Source: CAMUQR01 sp963526735 (lineage in GTDB: Bacteria > Patescibacteriota > Saccharimonadia > Saccharimonadales > Saccharimonadaceae). From it: DNA of 64,000 bases. Numbering within the stretch: the first letter of the stretch is position 1; every line of letters begins with the position of its first letter. The stretch is taken from contig CAURNU010000005.1 of assembly GCA_963526735.1 (NCBI GenBank), forward strand, positions 13,468 to 77,467, read 5' to 3'. The position numbers and the translations under genes are program-made. This document shows positions 9,369-18,985 of the stretch, piece by piece. Below the pieces are notes generated by a model that was not told the origin of the DNA, ran no database searches, and saw only the letters and a list, made by a program, of their open reading frames with translations.

Positions 9369-9935
9369 ATGAAAACAAAACAAACAATTAGTAAAATATT
9401 TATCGTTCTAGTGATTTTAATTTCCGCATATGTCATCTTAGCGAAGGTGTTTAGTTTTTTCCCATTTGAGTCAAAAACTGCTCACAATACTCAAACACCA
9501 GCCTCGAGTGACAACAGCACCAAACAATCTTCTGAGCAAGCTCCAATTACACCAAATAGCAGCGATTCAACCGCTCACAAAGCAACTGATCAATCAAAAA
9601 CACCAATTCAAAATGAAGGTCAGGATCCAAATCAAGCCAGCGATATTACTGGTTATATTAGTAATAAAACCGTCAATACTCAGTCCAAAAAACTCACCAT
9701 TCGCGTGACGATTAATCAATTTTTACATACTACCGGCAAGTGTACTTTGAATCTAGTTAATGGCTCAAAAACGCTGACTTATACCGCCCCGACGATCGAT
9801 AATCCATCATCAGCTACTTGCCAGGGATTTGATATACCACTTGAACAATTATCGGCTGGCAAATGGTCAATCAAAATCAAAGTCGAAGCCGATAATAAAA
9901 CCGGCATCATCAACGGCAGTGAGGTGGAAATCTAA
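9369..9935 (+). CDS. Membrane-anchored protein with a small extracellular two-Cys domain
   Basis: 188 aa, no known function. Transmembrane anchor at ~8-30, then a long Thr/Ser/Gln/Asn-rich linker (~35-95) and a C-terminal domain with two cysteines (GKCTLNLVNGSKTLTYT, SATCQGFDIP). It shares this plan with the 174-aa protein at 3030-3554. The next gene starts on its stop codon (TAATG). A TATAAT lies near 9315-9320 and GAAAGTAGGT acts as a weak SD. Its coupling to the lysozyme-like surface protein suggests that both work at the cell envelope. Confidence 0.75.
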   Translation: MKTKQTISKIFIVLVILISAYVILAKVFSFFPFESKTAHNTQTPASSDNSTKQSSEQAPITPNSSDSTAHKATDQSKTPIQNEGQDPNQASDITGYISNKTVNTQSKKLTIRVTINQFLHTTGKCTLNLVNGSKTLTYTAPTIDNPSSATCQGFDIPLEQLSAGKWSIKIKVEADNKTGIINGSEVEI

Positions 9936-12091
9936 TGAGACGACTGGTCCGTAAAAAACGTTTAAAATTCTCGATCATAACAGCAATTATTATCGTTGCA
10001 TCGTTTTGTGCTTATTATTTTTATCACAGAGAACAGGCACAGGCTTTAGCGAACTTTAAACCGGGTAATATTATGAGCGACTATGTCATGGGTAATTACA
10101 CTACGATGACTGAGGCGCAGATTCAGGCTTTTTTGAAATCAAAAAATCACTGTAATGACCGCGATATCAACAAAGCTAAACGTTATCCGAATGTTAGATA
10201 TAACATCCGTGACGGGCATTTCGTATGTATGGCCGATGACTTATTTGATGGTGAATCGGCGGCGCATATTATTTGGCAAGCGGCTCAAGATTATCGTATC
10301 AATCCGCAAGTGTTATTGGTTTTATTAGAAAAAGAACAAAGCCTAGTTACCGACACTTGGCCAAATCATATTCAGTATCGTACAGCCACTGGTTTTGGCT
10401 GTCCAGATACCGCACCATGCGATGCACAATATTACGGCTTAAAAAATCAAGTACGATTGGCAGCTAAATTATTTCGCTCAGTTTTAGATGGTGGTTGGAG
10501 TAATTATCCAGTTGGCAATAACTTCATTCAATATAATCCGAATAAAGCTTGTGGTGGCTCTAATGTCTACATTGAAAACCGAGCGACTTCGGCGTTGTAT
10601 CGTTATACTCCATATCAACCAAACGCTGGAGCGTTAGCGGCTGGATGGGGACAAGCTTATTGTGGCGCTTATGGTAATCGTAATTTTTATCTTTATTTTA
10701 AGAAATGGTTTGGGTCGACCCAGGATGCCGTGAAGGCCTCGCCATTAAATGTATCTTCTTCTGATGAATTTGGTCAGCGGTTTATTGGTGATAAGCTTAA
10801 GGTGAGTTTTACAGTCAAAAATGACACAAAAACAACTTTTCACTATGATTACATTGGTATTGCCGCACGAGATGCTTTGTCAAAAAATATCGACTATATG
10901 CTCAGGGACGTGACGTTGAGGCCAGGCGAATCAAAGCTAATTGAAAAAATATTTGATGCAAATCTTGAAGGGGAATATCAATTTTTCCTTAGTAGTATTG
11001 CTAAGGGAGAAAACATATGGAGACCGTGTGAGTTGAACTATAGCCAAGACTATTGTTTTAATAAATATGTTGTCCAGAGTAAACCAATTATTAATAATTT
11101 TACAGTCAGTAATGGCTCACGAACAAATGATTTAGTTGAAGCGTCATATTCAATTGCCAATATGAGTCAATATAAAACCAAAGTTGCACCCGTCTTTTAC
11201 GAGTTGCAAAACGGTAATGTAAGAAGAAACACACAAACCACTCCAATTACGCTCGATAAAAATGAAGTACGTAGTTTTAAACAAATAATGCCGACTATTC
11301 ATACGCCAGCTAATAATATTTCATACAAAATGATGAATGCTGGTCAAGAAAAAACCACTTTGCAATTCAATATTAAACCCGCTCTCACTCTCACTCAAGG
11401 CTTAACTTTATCAAATCCCAACCCTCGTGTGAATGAACCAGTCACCGCCAGCTTTAAGATTAAAAACCATTCCAATCGAGACATTTACGCCAATGAGCTA
11501 ATTTGTTTCATTGTTCGTGATGAGCATAATGGCAATCATGACTTTGGTTGTATGGAAGTTGGCACAGTACCAGCTGGCCAAGAAAAAACTTTCTCACGAA
11601 CTGCTCCGTTCACAAAAAGTGGTAAATTCCGCGCTTTCTTCTCAACCTTCAAAAACCAGCTCTGGCATGACTACGATGTACGTACTCCAGAGACTGGTCA
11701 AGAAAAAACCACTTTGCAATTCAATATTAAACCCGCTCTCACTCTCACTCAAGGCTTAACTTTATCAAATCCCAACCCTCGTGTGAATGAACCAGTCACC
11801 GCCAGCTTTAAGATTAAAAACCATTCCAATCGAGACATTTACGCCAATGAGCTAATTTGTTTCATTGTTCGTGATGAGCATAATGGCAATCATGACTTTG
11901 GTTGTATGGAAGTTGGCACAGTACCAGCTGGCCAAGAAAAAACTTTCTCACGAACTGCTCCGTTCACAAAAAGTGGTAAATTCCGCGCTTTCTTCTCAAC
12001 CTTCAAAAACCAGCTCTGGCATGACTACGATGTACGTACTCCAGAGACTGGTCAAGAAAAAACCACTTTGCAATTCAATATTAAACCGTAA
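9935..12091 (+). CDS. Surface protein: lysozyme-like N-terminal domain plus repeated Ig-like domains
   Basis: 718 aa. Transmembrane anchor ~12-30. Residues ~45-255 look like a lysozyme/transglycosylase-type fold: NPQVLLVLLEKEQSLVTD carries a Glu in the position expected for catalysis, followed by TGFGCPDTAPCD and the Trp/Tyr-rich NFYLYFKKWFG. This assignment is by pattern and is tentative. From ~265 on there are Ig-like/CARDB-like domains; the last two are exact copies of a 118-residue unit, with a 13-residue partial third copy before the stop. Coupled to the upstream two-Cys protein (TAATG). The stop is only 4 bp from the convergent glycosyltransferase gene and no terminator is visible there. 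Confidence 0.8.
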   Translation: MRRLVRKKRLKFSIITAIIIVASFCAYYFYHREQAQALANFKPGNIMSDYVMGNYTTMTEAQIQAFLKSKNHCNDRDINKAKRYPNVRYNIRDGHFVCMADDLFDGESAAHIIWQAAQDYRINPQVLLVLLEKEQSLVTDTWPNHIQYRTATGFGCPDTAPCDAQYYGLKNQVRLAAKLFRSVLDGGWSNYPVGNNFIQYNPNKACGGSNVYIENRATSALYRYTPYQPNAGALAAGWGQAYCGAYGNRNFYLYFKKWFGSTQDAVKASPLNVSSSDEFGQRFIGDKLKVSFTVKNDTKTTFHYDYIGIAARDALSKNIDYMLRDVTLRPGESKLIEKIFDANLEGEYQFFLSSIAKGENIWRPCELNYSQDYCFNKYVVQSKPIINNFTVSNGSRTNDLVEASYSIANMSQYKTKVAPVFYELQNGNVRRNTQTTPITLDKNEVRSFKQIMPTIHTPANNISYKMMNAGQEKTTLQFNIKPALTLTQGLTLSNPNPRVNEPVTASFKIKNHSNRDIYANELICFIVRDEHNGNHDFGCMEVGTVPAGQEKTFSRTAPFTKSGKFRAFFSTFKNQLWHDYDVRTPETGQEKTTLQFNIKPALTLTQGLTLSNPNPRVNEPVTASFKIKNHSNRDIYANELICFIVRDEHNGNHDFGCMEVGTVPAGQEKTFSRTAPFTKSGKFRAFFSTFKNQLWHDYDVRTPETGQEKTTLQFNIKP
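11341..12087 (+). repeat. Perfect 354-bp in-frame tandem repeat (two full copies plus 39 bp)
   Basis: Copy 1 is 11341-11694, copy 2 is 11695-12048, and a third partial copy runs 12049-12087. I read the two full copies base by base and found no difference. The unit is 118 codons, so copy-number change keeps the frame. Each unit starts at TGGTCAAGAAAAAACC, and the partial third copy ends just before the stop codon. Confidence 0.95.
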
Positions 12092-12095
12092 CTTC

Positions 12096-14657
12096 TTATT
12101 TACGTTTAATAAAATTGAGAGTTTTGATCATTAAAGGGGTGAAGCGAATAAACAAACCATGAGTGAGTCGGTGAAGCCGAATTAAATTACCAGCAATTTC
12201 TCGGTAATTATAAAATTCTGGAAATTGTTTGAAGCTTTTTTCGAATGACAGGAATGGTTTATTAGAGGTAAATAATTCAGTTGCAACATAATATTGTCCT
12301 TTGCACATTGGTTCGATAATGTGCTTGAGGATATAGTGTTTTTTGTGATCTGATAAGGAATCTTGTGACTTACGAAACTCTTCAAGTAGGCGGAGGCAGA
12401 CTTTTTCATGATGAAGGTAATTTTTCTTGCGTGATTCAATAGACATTGATTGACCACTGCGACCGAGATAATAGTTATAGATTTCTAGCGGATAATAGGT
12501 GATTGTTTGAGACTGAGAGTATGTCAAGAAATTATATTCCATATCAACATAAAAACAATGTTCATCAATCATGAAATTTGCTTGTTTTAATAGTTGAGTT
12601 TTGCAGGTGGTTGTTGATAATAACGGACCCCATTGCTTAAAACCATAACCGCTATAAATTAAATCATCAAGGTAAAGTTTTTGATAATGTAATAAGTTGT
12701 CATAGTGTTTACTGTTGCGTTTAATGGCATCAATTGCAAAATCTTCGACTAAATCAGTCAAGACAATATCAGCATCTTCATTTTGAAGTTTTTGCAAGAA
12801 AGTGACAAAATTATCAGTAATATAATAATCATCACCGTCCATTAATCTGAAATATCGACCAGTAGCGTGTTTGATACCATGATTGATAGTTGATCCATGA
12901 CCGCCATTTTCTTTATCGATAACTTTGACAGAGGGCGATATTTTTTTCAATTCATTAGCAATTTTGATTGAGTTGTCTTTTGATCCGTCATTAACAATGA
13001 TAACTTCAACCAAATCATTATAATCGTGATTAATGAGGGACAGAACGCTATTGTATAGGAATTTCTCACAATTGTAAGTTGGAATCACAACAGTTAAAAG
13101 AGGCTGTTTTGCTAATGGTTTTTGTGGATGAAGATAATATTTTGGCGCTGTGCTATTTTTTAACATCTTAATTTCTTTATTGATAGTGTATTTCGATGAA
13201 GCACTTTTCATAATTGACTCATGTACTTTTTTTGAATCGCTCATGAATTTCTTTGGTTGATGGTAATATTCCTCAATTAAATCGGCCATATGAATATAAT
13301 CTTCTGGAGAGCTAAAATTACCAATCTCTTCATTAATAAAATCGCTAAGTCCAGTACCATAAGATGTTAAGGGAATAGTGCCGGAAAGGGCGCATTCCAA
13401 TGTAGCAACTGCTTGCGAATCATAACGCGTAGCAAATAGTGCTAAACCATGTTCATGGAACATGTGAGACATCTCATCTGAACTCAAGAAAGTTTTGTAG
13501 ATTTTGACGTTAGGGAAATTTTTAATAGGAGCTAATAATTTGTCGTGTAAGAGACCATCGCCATAAATTGAAAATTCTAAATCCTTAAAAATCTCACGAC
13601 GTGATAACTCTAAAATGGTACGAACATTAGTGTCGATTGAATAAGAGTTAAGATCATGAAAACTACGAATCATACAGATTTTTTTGCGATGTTCTGCGAT
13701 ACGATCTTTAGGGAAAAACACGGATTCATCAATTAAACACGGTATAATCTCGTAATTATTGATTTTTTCGCCCAGTAGTTCCTCGCAATGTTTACGGCCC
13801 CAATCGCAGACAAAAACAAATTTCACATTTGCATAAGTGTTGTAGCGTTTGAGAATTTGGTCCTTGGTGCGGTTGAGGGCAATTTGCTCGTTGCTTAGTT
13901 CTGCCTGAGGCTGGAAATATTGACATCCATAAATCGGCGCATCCCAATATAAAGTATCAGCTCCGTGCGAGTAAATAAAAATATTAGTCTTGCTGGTGTC
14001 AGTGGCATCTAGAATTTGAGCGTATTTTTCATTGAAGAAATGAATTAAAATCTGTTGATAATGGTGATCCTGAAGAATAGTTCGCAGGCGTGCATAAGAA
14101 ACTGACTGGACAGTCACTCCATCGTATTCGTAAGTAGTGATTGTGTCGTGCGTATCATTGACAACTAGTAGGCTAGCATCTAGTTTTCTCTCAGTATAGG
14201 CTTTAAAGCGTCCGTGTAAAAATGCACACCGGTAGCGATTTGAATATGCTGGATATGATGGAGTAATCATGAGCCGACTAGCATTGATTTTCAAAGTCTT
14301 ATCAATTTGAAAGTTGCTAGTAGGAAAGCTTCTGACTGTTAGCTGATGGAGATTGGCGGTGGTGTTTGCTGGAACGACAATATCTACAAAAAAACTACCT
14401 GGCCTTAAATCAAAGAAAAGTGATCGAGAGTTGATTTCGGTGGAGCGAATTTCTTTGAGACGTTTACTCAGAAGCCGGATTTGAATGGTATGATTATCAG
14501 ATTTTGATTGAAGCTGAAGATAGTGATCGTTTTTAAGCTTCACTGGTGATAAGATAATAAAATGCTTGGTTTTTGGTGATTTATTCTCAAGTTTAATAGA
14601 TTGCTTTTTCTGAAAATTATAGTAAATAAAAGTTATATTTTTCCCTTTGATATTCAT
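12096..14657 (-). CDS. Two-domain glycosyltransferase (GT4-like plus GT2)
   Basis: 853 aa from the ATG at 14657; an in-frame GTG at 14681 would add 8 residues, but the ATG has an AGAGAT SD-like stretch. Three parts are visible. An N-terminal beta-rich region (~1-130) has no clear relatives. A GT4-like half (~250-490) contains SIYGDGLLHDKLL and VATLECALSGTIPLTSYGTG. A family 2 domain (~525-650) contains LLTVVIPTYNCEKFL, IIVNDGSKDNS, and the metal-binding DGDD of RLMDGDDYY. One chain could therefore add two successive sugars. It sits alone on the reverse strand between the surface-protein operon and the divergent 14726 operon. Confidence 0.88.
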   Translation of the reverse strand: MNIKGKNITFIYYNFQKKQSIKLENKSPKTKHFIILSPVKLKNDHYLQLQSKSDNHTIQIRLLSKRLKEIRSTEINSRSLFFDLRPGSFFVDIVVPANTTANLHQLTVRSFPTSNFQIDKTLKINASRLMITPSYPAYSNRYRCAFLHGRFKAYTERKLDASLLVVNDTHDTITTYEYDGVTVQSVSYARLRTILQDHHYQQILIHFFNEKYAQILDATDTSKTNIFIYSHGADTLYWDAPIYGCQYFQPQAELSNEQIALNRTKDQILKRYNTYANVKFVFVCDWGRKHCEELLGEKINNYEIIPCLIDESVFFPKDRIAEHRKKICMIRSFHDLNSYSIDTNVRTILELSRREIFKDLEFSIYGDGLLHDKLLAPIKNFPNVKIYKTFLSSDEMSHMFHEHGLALFATRYDSQAVATLECALSGTIPLTSYGTGLSDFINEEIGNFSSPEDYIHMADLIEEYYHQPKKFMSDSKKVHESIMKSASSKYTINKEIKMLKNSTAPKYYLHPQKPLAKQPLLTVVIPTYNCEKFLYNSVLSLINHDYNDLVEVIIVNDGSKDNSIKIANELKKISPSVKVIDKENGGHGSTINHGIKHATGRYFRLMDGDDYYITDNFVTFLQKLQNEDADIVLTDLVEDFAIDAIKRNSKHYDNLLHYQKLYLDDLIYSGYGFKQWGPLLSTTTCKTQLLKQANFMIDEHCFYVDMEYNFLTYSQSQTITYYPLEIYNYYLGRSGQSMSIESRKKNYLHHEKVCLRLLEEFRKSQDSLSDHKKHYILKHIIEPMCKGQYYVATELFTSNKPFLSFEKSFKQFPEFYNYREIAGNLIRLHRLTHGLFIRFTPLMIKTLNFIKRK

Positions 14658-14689
14658 TTCACGATCTCTTTTTATAAGCACTGTGTAAG

Positions 14690-14717
14690 TTGCTTTTTTG
14701 ACTAAGTTTTATATAAT
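14690..14717 (+). promoter_or_regulatory. Promoter of the 14.7-21.5 kb glycan operon
   Basis: TTGCTT (14690-14695), 16-nt spacer, TATAAT (14712-14717). The ATG is 8 nt after the -10 box, without SD. A reverse promoter for the divergent glycosyltransferase must lie in the same ~70 bp. Confidence 0.6.
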
Positions 14718-14725
14718 TATACAGT

Positions 14726-16528
14726 ATGGGTAGCTTAAAGTCCATTTTGAAACCGCGAGTAATTTTCGCAGTATTAGCCTCTGTTGGTGTTTTTTGGTAT
14801 CTTTGTGAATTATTGGCGATGCGTCATTATGCGAACCCGATGGAATTGAGCGGAACTTTCGCTTTTTTGCTATTTTTTGCGTTTTATTATTTTTATGAAA
14901 AAGTGGATCTAAGCACTAGAAGAATAAAGTTATTTACTCTTGTTAGTGCTGGTATTTTGAGCTTAACTTACGTAATCGGTGCTCAACTTGATATTACACA
15001 TTCTATTCATTGGCATATCGATACAATCTTAAAAATTATCATGCTGAGTTGGGCGTTTGTGCCAGCGACGAATTATATTTTGACAGCATCTTTTACGGGA
15101 AAACCAAAGCGTCACTTTAGTCTTAAAAAAACAATCATATTAATTGCACTTATTCAATTTATTTTTTTCCTGATTTCATTTCCTGGGGTATATGGTTATG
15201 ATGCTGGTTATCAGTTATTGCAATTTTCTGATCCAAATATTCCCATCACTCAAACTTATTCGATAGTCCATTCAGCTTGGCTGTATTTAACAATTGTGAA
15301 AATTGGCGTTGGTGTGTTTGGTAGTGCGGAAATTGGACTGGCGATATATGCATTTTCACAAAGTGCATTGGCAATTTTAATCATTTATATCGCTTTGAAA
15401 ATAGCTAGCAAATATCTACCAGTAGCAATTATCAAGATGATGGCCTTGTGTGCGGTGTTGCCATTTTCACTAATTATGTATATTTCAACCTCGCAAGATA
15501 CGATTTTTGGGCTGTTTGCGTTTTTAATTGTATTAATTTTAACCTTAGCCTCGATTCATCAGGAAATTTTACGGCAAAAAGAAACACAGATGATTCTAGG
15601 CGCGTCAGCATTGATGATGTGTTTATTGAGAAATAATGGTATATATATTCTTGCCTTTTTATTATTATTTGTATTAATCTTTAAATATCTTCGTAATAAA
15701 AATAAAAAAATAGTTTTGCCGATTGCATGTGCCATTATGATTTACGTGTTCTTCCAAATTTTCTTAGCTGTCTATGGCATTATAGACTTTGAAGCTGGAC
15801 GTAATAAGATGAGCGTTCCATCCCAACAGCTAACGCGTTGCGTGGTATCGAATGCTGATCAATTATCAGAGGATTTAATTAACCGATATCATTATTATTA
15901 TCCGAGGATTAATTTAAATATCTATAAATTAAACCAACAAATTGCTGATTATCAAAAAAATCATTTTGACTCTGTTAATTTTAACAAAAATAAGCTAGCA
16001 TTTTTTAAATATTATACGAAGATGTTTTTAAAATGTCCGAAGAGTTATGCAGAGGCATTTTTATTTAACACTATTGGCTATTGGTATTTAGATAAAAATT
16101 ATCCTGATCCGCAAATGTATCATCCGGTGATTGAGTATGAATATAGGAACCTCAAACAGCTAGGTGCCAATGATAAATATTATGATATTAAACGGCAATC
16201 TATTTTGCCTGATGTTGAGCGCGATATATCACAGAATATTCAAAAGGCTTTATGGAAAAATACTCCATTTATAAATATATTTTTCCGAATTTCAATTCCG
16301 TTTACATTATTTTGGATTGCTTGGATTAAGATTTTGTATCGAAAAAAATACTATTTTTTCCTGCCGATGATATTTTTAACTGGTTACTATGGGACATATT
16401 TCTTAGCGATGGTAGCGCTGTTTAGATATCAGTTCGCTGTTTGGCTGTCAGTTCCGTTGCTGTTATTTATAATTTTTTATGATAGAGAAAAAAGAAAGGT
16501 TTTTCAAGATGAATATATTAGTTGGTAA
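14726..16528 (+). CDS. Polytopic membrane protein, DUF6020/GT-C-like
   Basis: 600 aa with about 12 hydrophobic segments. The extracytoplasmic loop FPGVYGYDAGYQLLQF (~152-167) resembles the PG-x4-D-x3-Q signature of DUF6020 proteins, thought to be GT-C-type glycosyltransferases or flippase-like polymerases of surface glycans. A large soluble loop lies at ~365-500. It is the first gene of a tight six-gene operon and overlaps the next gene by 20 nt. A polyprenyl-phosphate-sugar-dependent transferase role would fit the GT2 and GtrA genes behind it, but is inferred only from context. Confidence 0.7.
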   Translation: MGSLKSILKPRVIFAVLASVGVFWYLCELLAMRHYANPMELSGTFAFLLFFAFYYFYEKVDLSTRRIKLFTLVSAGILSLTYVIGAQLDITHSIHWHIDTILKIIMLSWAFVPATNYILTASFTGKPKRHFSLKKTIILIALIQFIFFLISFPGVYGYDAGYQLLQFSDPNIPITQTYSIVHSAWLYLTIVKIGVGVFGSAEIGLAIYAFSQSALAILIIYIALKIASKYLPVAIIKMMALCAVLPFSLIMYISTSQDTIFGLFAFLIVLILTLASIHQEILRQKETQMILGASALMMCLLRNNGIYILAFLLLFVLIFKYLRNKNKKIVLPIACAIMIYVFFQIFLAVYGIIDFEAGRNKMSVPSQQLTRCVVSNADQLSEDLINRYHYYYPRINLNIYKLNQQIADYQKNHFDSVNFNKNKLAFFKYYTKMFLKCPKSYAEAFLFNTIGYWYLDKNYPDPQMYHPVIEYEYRNLKQLGANDKYYDIKRQSILPDVERDISQNIQKALWKNTPFINIFFRISIPFTLFWIAWIKILYRKKYYFFLPMIFLTGYYGTYFLAMVALFRYQFAVWLSVPLLLFIIFYDREKRKVFQDEYISW

Positions 16529-18188
16529 TACTGGTTTTGTTGGTTCAAATATCTTTCGCAATGGCCAATTCGATGCGGGTTTTGATCACACTAACATTGA
16601 GCAGGCTTATGGTTTAAATCCAGATTTACTAATTTATGCTGGTGTGCCGGCGGTAAAATATTTAGCCAATCAAGATCGTGAGGCTGATTTTGCTTTAATT
16701 CAGCAGGCATTTGACAATATCCAAAAAATTAATCCCAAGCAATTAGTGCTGATTTCAAGTATCGATGTTTATAAAGACTCATTCCAAAAAGACGAAGATG
16801 CTGTTATGGATAAGGACGGTATGGAGGCCTATGGCTTGAATCGTCTGTTACTTGAGGAAATGGTGCGTGAACATTACGAAAATGCGCTAATTGTGCGGTT
16901 ACCGGCTTTATTCGGTGCGAACATTAAGAAGAACTTTATTTATGACTTATTAAATCCAGCGCCATCAATGCTTAATGAAGCTAAGTTTAATGAATTAAGT
17001 GTCAAGATTGATTTTTTGAGCGAATGCTATCAGAAACAGCTAAACGGTTTTTACCAGTTACAAAAAATTAAGGCTAGTCTGAAAGAGCGCTTAATTCAAG
17101 AGCTATCAAACAATAATTTCTCATCTTTGAACTTCACTGATAGCCGAGCGTCTTATCAATTTTATAATTTGGATTATTTATTTAATCACATTACTCTAGC
17201 TCTCGATAATCAGATTAAAGTACTAAACATTGCAACTGAGCCGATTACAGCGGCTGAGGTGTATGAATACTTGTATGGTAAGCAATTCGTCAACCATATT
17301 ACGGATCATCCAGCTAATTATAATTTTAAAACCAAACATTCAGCAGTGTTTGGCTCGGATGACGGATATATTTTAAAACGCGATCAGATTCTGTCAGATA
17401 TTAAATATTTCGTTCATCCATTGAAACTAGCTATTTCTAATATTGGCTTTAGTGAAACTTTTGATTATCGCGAATTAGAACAATATAATGGTTTAGAAAT
17501 TGCTCCATCAAAAATTGCCGTTGATCCATACGCTCATCAGGATAATATCGCCGAATATGCTGAGAAAATGATGAATGAGTTTGATCTACCAATTGTGTCA
17601 ATGCAATCAATTTGGTATCAGGTCAGTGAAGGGATTTTTACCGGTGGTTATGACAAATTAGTCGCTCTAACCAAGCAGGCTATTGATTTAGCTGACAAAA
17701 TTAACTGTCGTAATATTGTGTTTGGTTCGCCAAAAAACCGCAATATGCCTAATCCAGCTGGTGATATCGAACTTGCGAAGCAATTTTTCCGAGAAATTGC
17801 AGAATATGCCGAGACGAAACAAGTGGTGATTGCGCTTGAGCCGAATCCAACAATTTATCAAACAAATTTCATCAACACTACGCAAGAAGCTTTTGACTTT
17901 GTGAAGGAACTAAATCTACCCGCCTTGAAAGTTAATGTTGATCTTGGAACTGTGATTTACAATCAAGAAGATTTATCGGTCATTAAAGACAATATTAAGT
18001 TTGTAAATCATATTCATATCAGTGAGCCAAATCTCGAAAAAATCGAGAAGCGTCAACTTCACAAGGATTTGAAGAAATTGTTGGTTGATAGTGGTTATGA
18101 TCGTTACGTGTCAATTGAAATGAAAGAACAATCAAACGATGATGTGATTAAAACCTTGCGCTATGTCAGGGAGATTTTCGCGGTATGA
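16509..18188 (+). CDS. NAD(P)-dependent epimerase fused to xylose-isomerase-like TIM barrel
   Basis: 559 aa. I choose ATG 16509 (SD GAAAGG) over the in-frame 16479, because the Rossmann motif NILVGNTGFVGSNIF then begins at residue 2. Residues ~1-270 are an extended SDR domain (ISSIDVY, AYGLNRLLLEEMV with the Tyr-x3-Lys position altered to YGLNR). Residues ~290-555 are an AP-endonuclease-2/sugar isomerase barrel (LKLAISNIG, NIVFGSPKNR, ALEPNP, VNVDLGT, HIHISEP). It may convert a nucleotide sugar or its breakdown product for the surface glycan. The catalytic Lys of the SDR appears to be missing, so the N-terminal half could be non-enzymatic. Confidence 0.8.
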   Translation: MNILVGNTGFVGSNIFRNGQFDAGFDHTNIEQAYGLNPDLLIYAGVPAVKYLANQDREADFALIQQAFDNIQKINPKQLVLISSIDVYKDSFQKDEDAVMDKDGMEAYGLNRLLLEEMVREHYENALIVRLPALFGANIKKNFIYDLLNPAPSMLNEAKFNELSVKIDFLSECYQKQLNGFYQLQKIKASLKERLIQELSNNNFSSLNFTDSRASYQFYNLDYLFNHITLALDNQIKVLNIATEPITAAEVYEYLYGKQFVNHITDHPANYNFKTKHSAVFGSDDGYILKRDQILSDIKYFVHPLKLAISNIGFSETFDYRELEQYNGLEIAPSKIAVDPYAHQDNIAEYAEKMMNEFDLPIVSMQSIWYQVSEGIFTGGYDKLVALTKQAIDLADKINCRNIVFGSPKNRNMPNPAGDIELAKQFFREIAEYAETKQVVIALEPNPTIYQTNFINTTQEAFDFVKELNLPALKVNVDLGTVIYNQEDLSVIKDNIKFVNHIHISEPNLEKIEKRQLHKDLKKLLVDSGYDRYVSIEMKEQSNDDVIKTLRYVREIFAV

Positions 18189-18985
18189 CCAAGTTAATTC
18201 GAGCGCCAGGAGTTCCGGATTTTACACAAACCGAATATCATCCCAAACGAACAAAATATTGCGTATGTATTCCAATTATTAACGAAGGTGAGCGGATTAT
18301 TGCTGAGCTGAAGCGAGCCCAGGCTCACGACATCGATAAAATTGCTGATATTATCATCTTAGATGGTGGTTCAACTGACGGCTCAACCGATAAGATGAAA
18401 GAATTGGGAGTTAATACTCTGCTGGTGAAAAAGGGTGCTGGTAAGCAAGGGGCGCAATTTCGAATGGGATTTTATTTTTGCAAAGAGCGTGGCTACGACG
18501 GAATTATCACAATTGATGGCAATAACAAAGATAGTATTGAAGATATTCCAAAGTTTATCGAAAAGTTGGAGAATGGTTACGACTTAATTCAAGGGTCACG
18601 GTTTATTAAAGGTGGCAAGGGTGTTAATACTCCGTTAATACGGTTAATCTCCTTGCGACTATTACATGCGCCGATTATTTCATTAACAGCTGGGCAGTGG
18701 TTTACTGATACAACCAACGCTTTTCGCGGTTACTCAATGCGCTATTTATTAAATGAGCGAGTCGATATTTTTCGGGAGGTGTTTGATACGTACGAATTGC
18801 TGGCATATTTATCAGTACGAGCAACACAATTAGGTTATAAAGCTTGTGAAGTGCCGGTGACGCGGACTTATCCTAAAAAAGGCAAAACGCCGACTAAGAT
18901 TAGTTTCTTTAAGGGTAATTTTAACTTATTAAAGATTTTGTTTGCGAATCTATTTGGGGCGTATCGTCCGAAGGCCAAGAAATGA
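18185..18985 (+). CDS. Glycosyltransferase family 2 (dolichol-phosphate-mannose-synthase-like)
   Basis: 266 aa. CVCIPIINEGERI (~28-40), ILDGGSTDGSTD (~58-69), ITIDGNNKDS (DxN/DxD position, ~112) and LIQGSRFIKGGKG are typical of GT2 enzymes that transfer a sugar from a nucleotide to polyprenyl phosphate. No C-terminal membrane segments, so it is probably peripheral. It overlaps the preceding fusion gene by 4 nt (ATGA) and the following GtrA gene by 4 nt. With GtrA it forms the classic pair that makes and flips an undecaprenyl-phosphate sugar. Confidence 0.9.
   Translation: MTKLIRAPGVPDFTQTEYHPKRTKYCVCIPIINEGERIIAELKRAQAHDIDKIADIIILDGGSTDGSTDKMKELGVNTLLVKKGAGKQGAQFRMGFYFCKERGYDGIITIDGNNKDSIEDIPKFIEKLENGYDLIQGSRFIKGGKGVNTPLIRLISLRLLHAPIISLTAGQWFTDTTNAFRGYSMRYLLNERVDIFREVFDTYELLAYLSVRATQLGYKACEVPVTRTYPKKGKTPTKISFFKGNFNLLKILFANLFGAYRPKAKK

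Noticed and set aside
11341..12087. CRISPR or mobile-element interpretation of the direct repeats
   Set aside because: The repeats are 354 bp, adjacent, in frame and code for a protein domain. No short spaced repeats, cas genes, transposase or terminal inverted repeats were seen in the window.
12096..12457. Reverse and forward short ORFs around the repeat and glycosyltransferase end (for example 11511-11759, 11865-12134)
   Set aside because: They are out-of-frame shadows; the two forward ones are identical only because the 354-bp repeat is.
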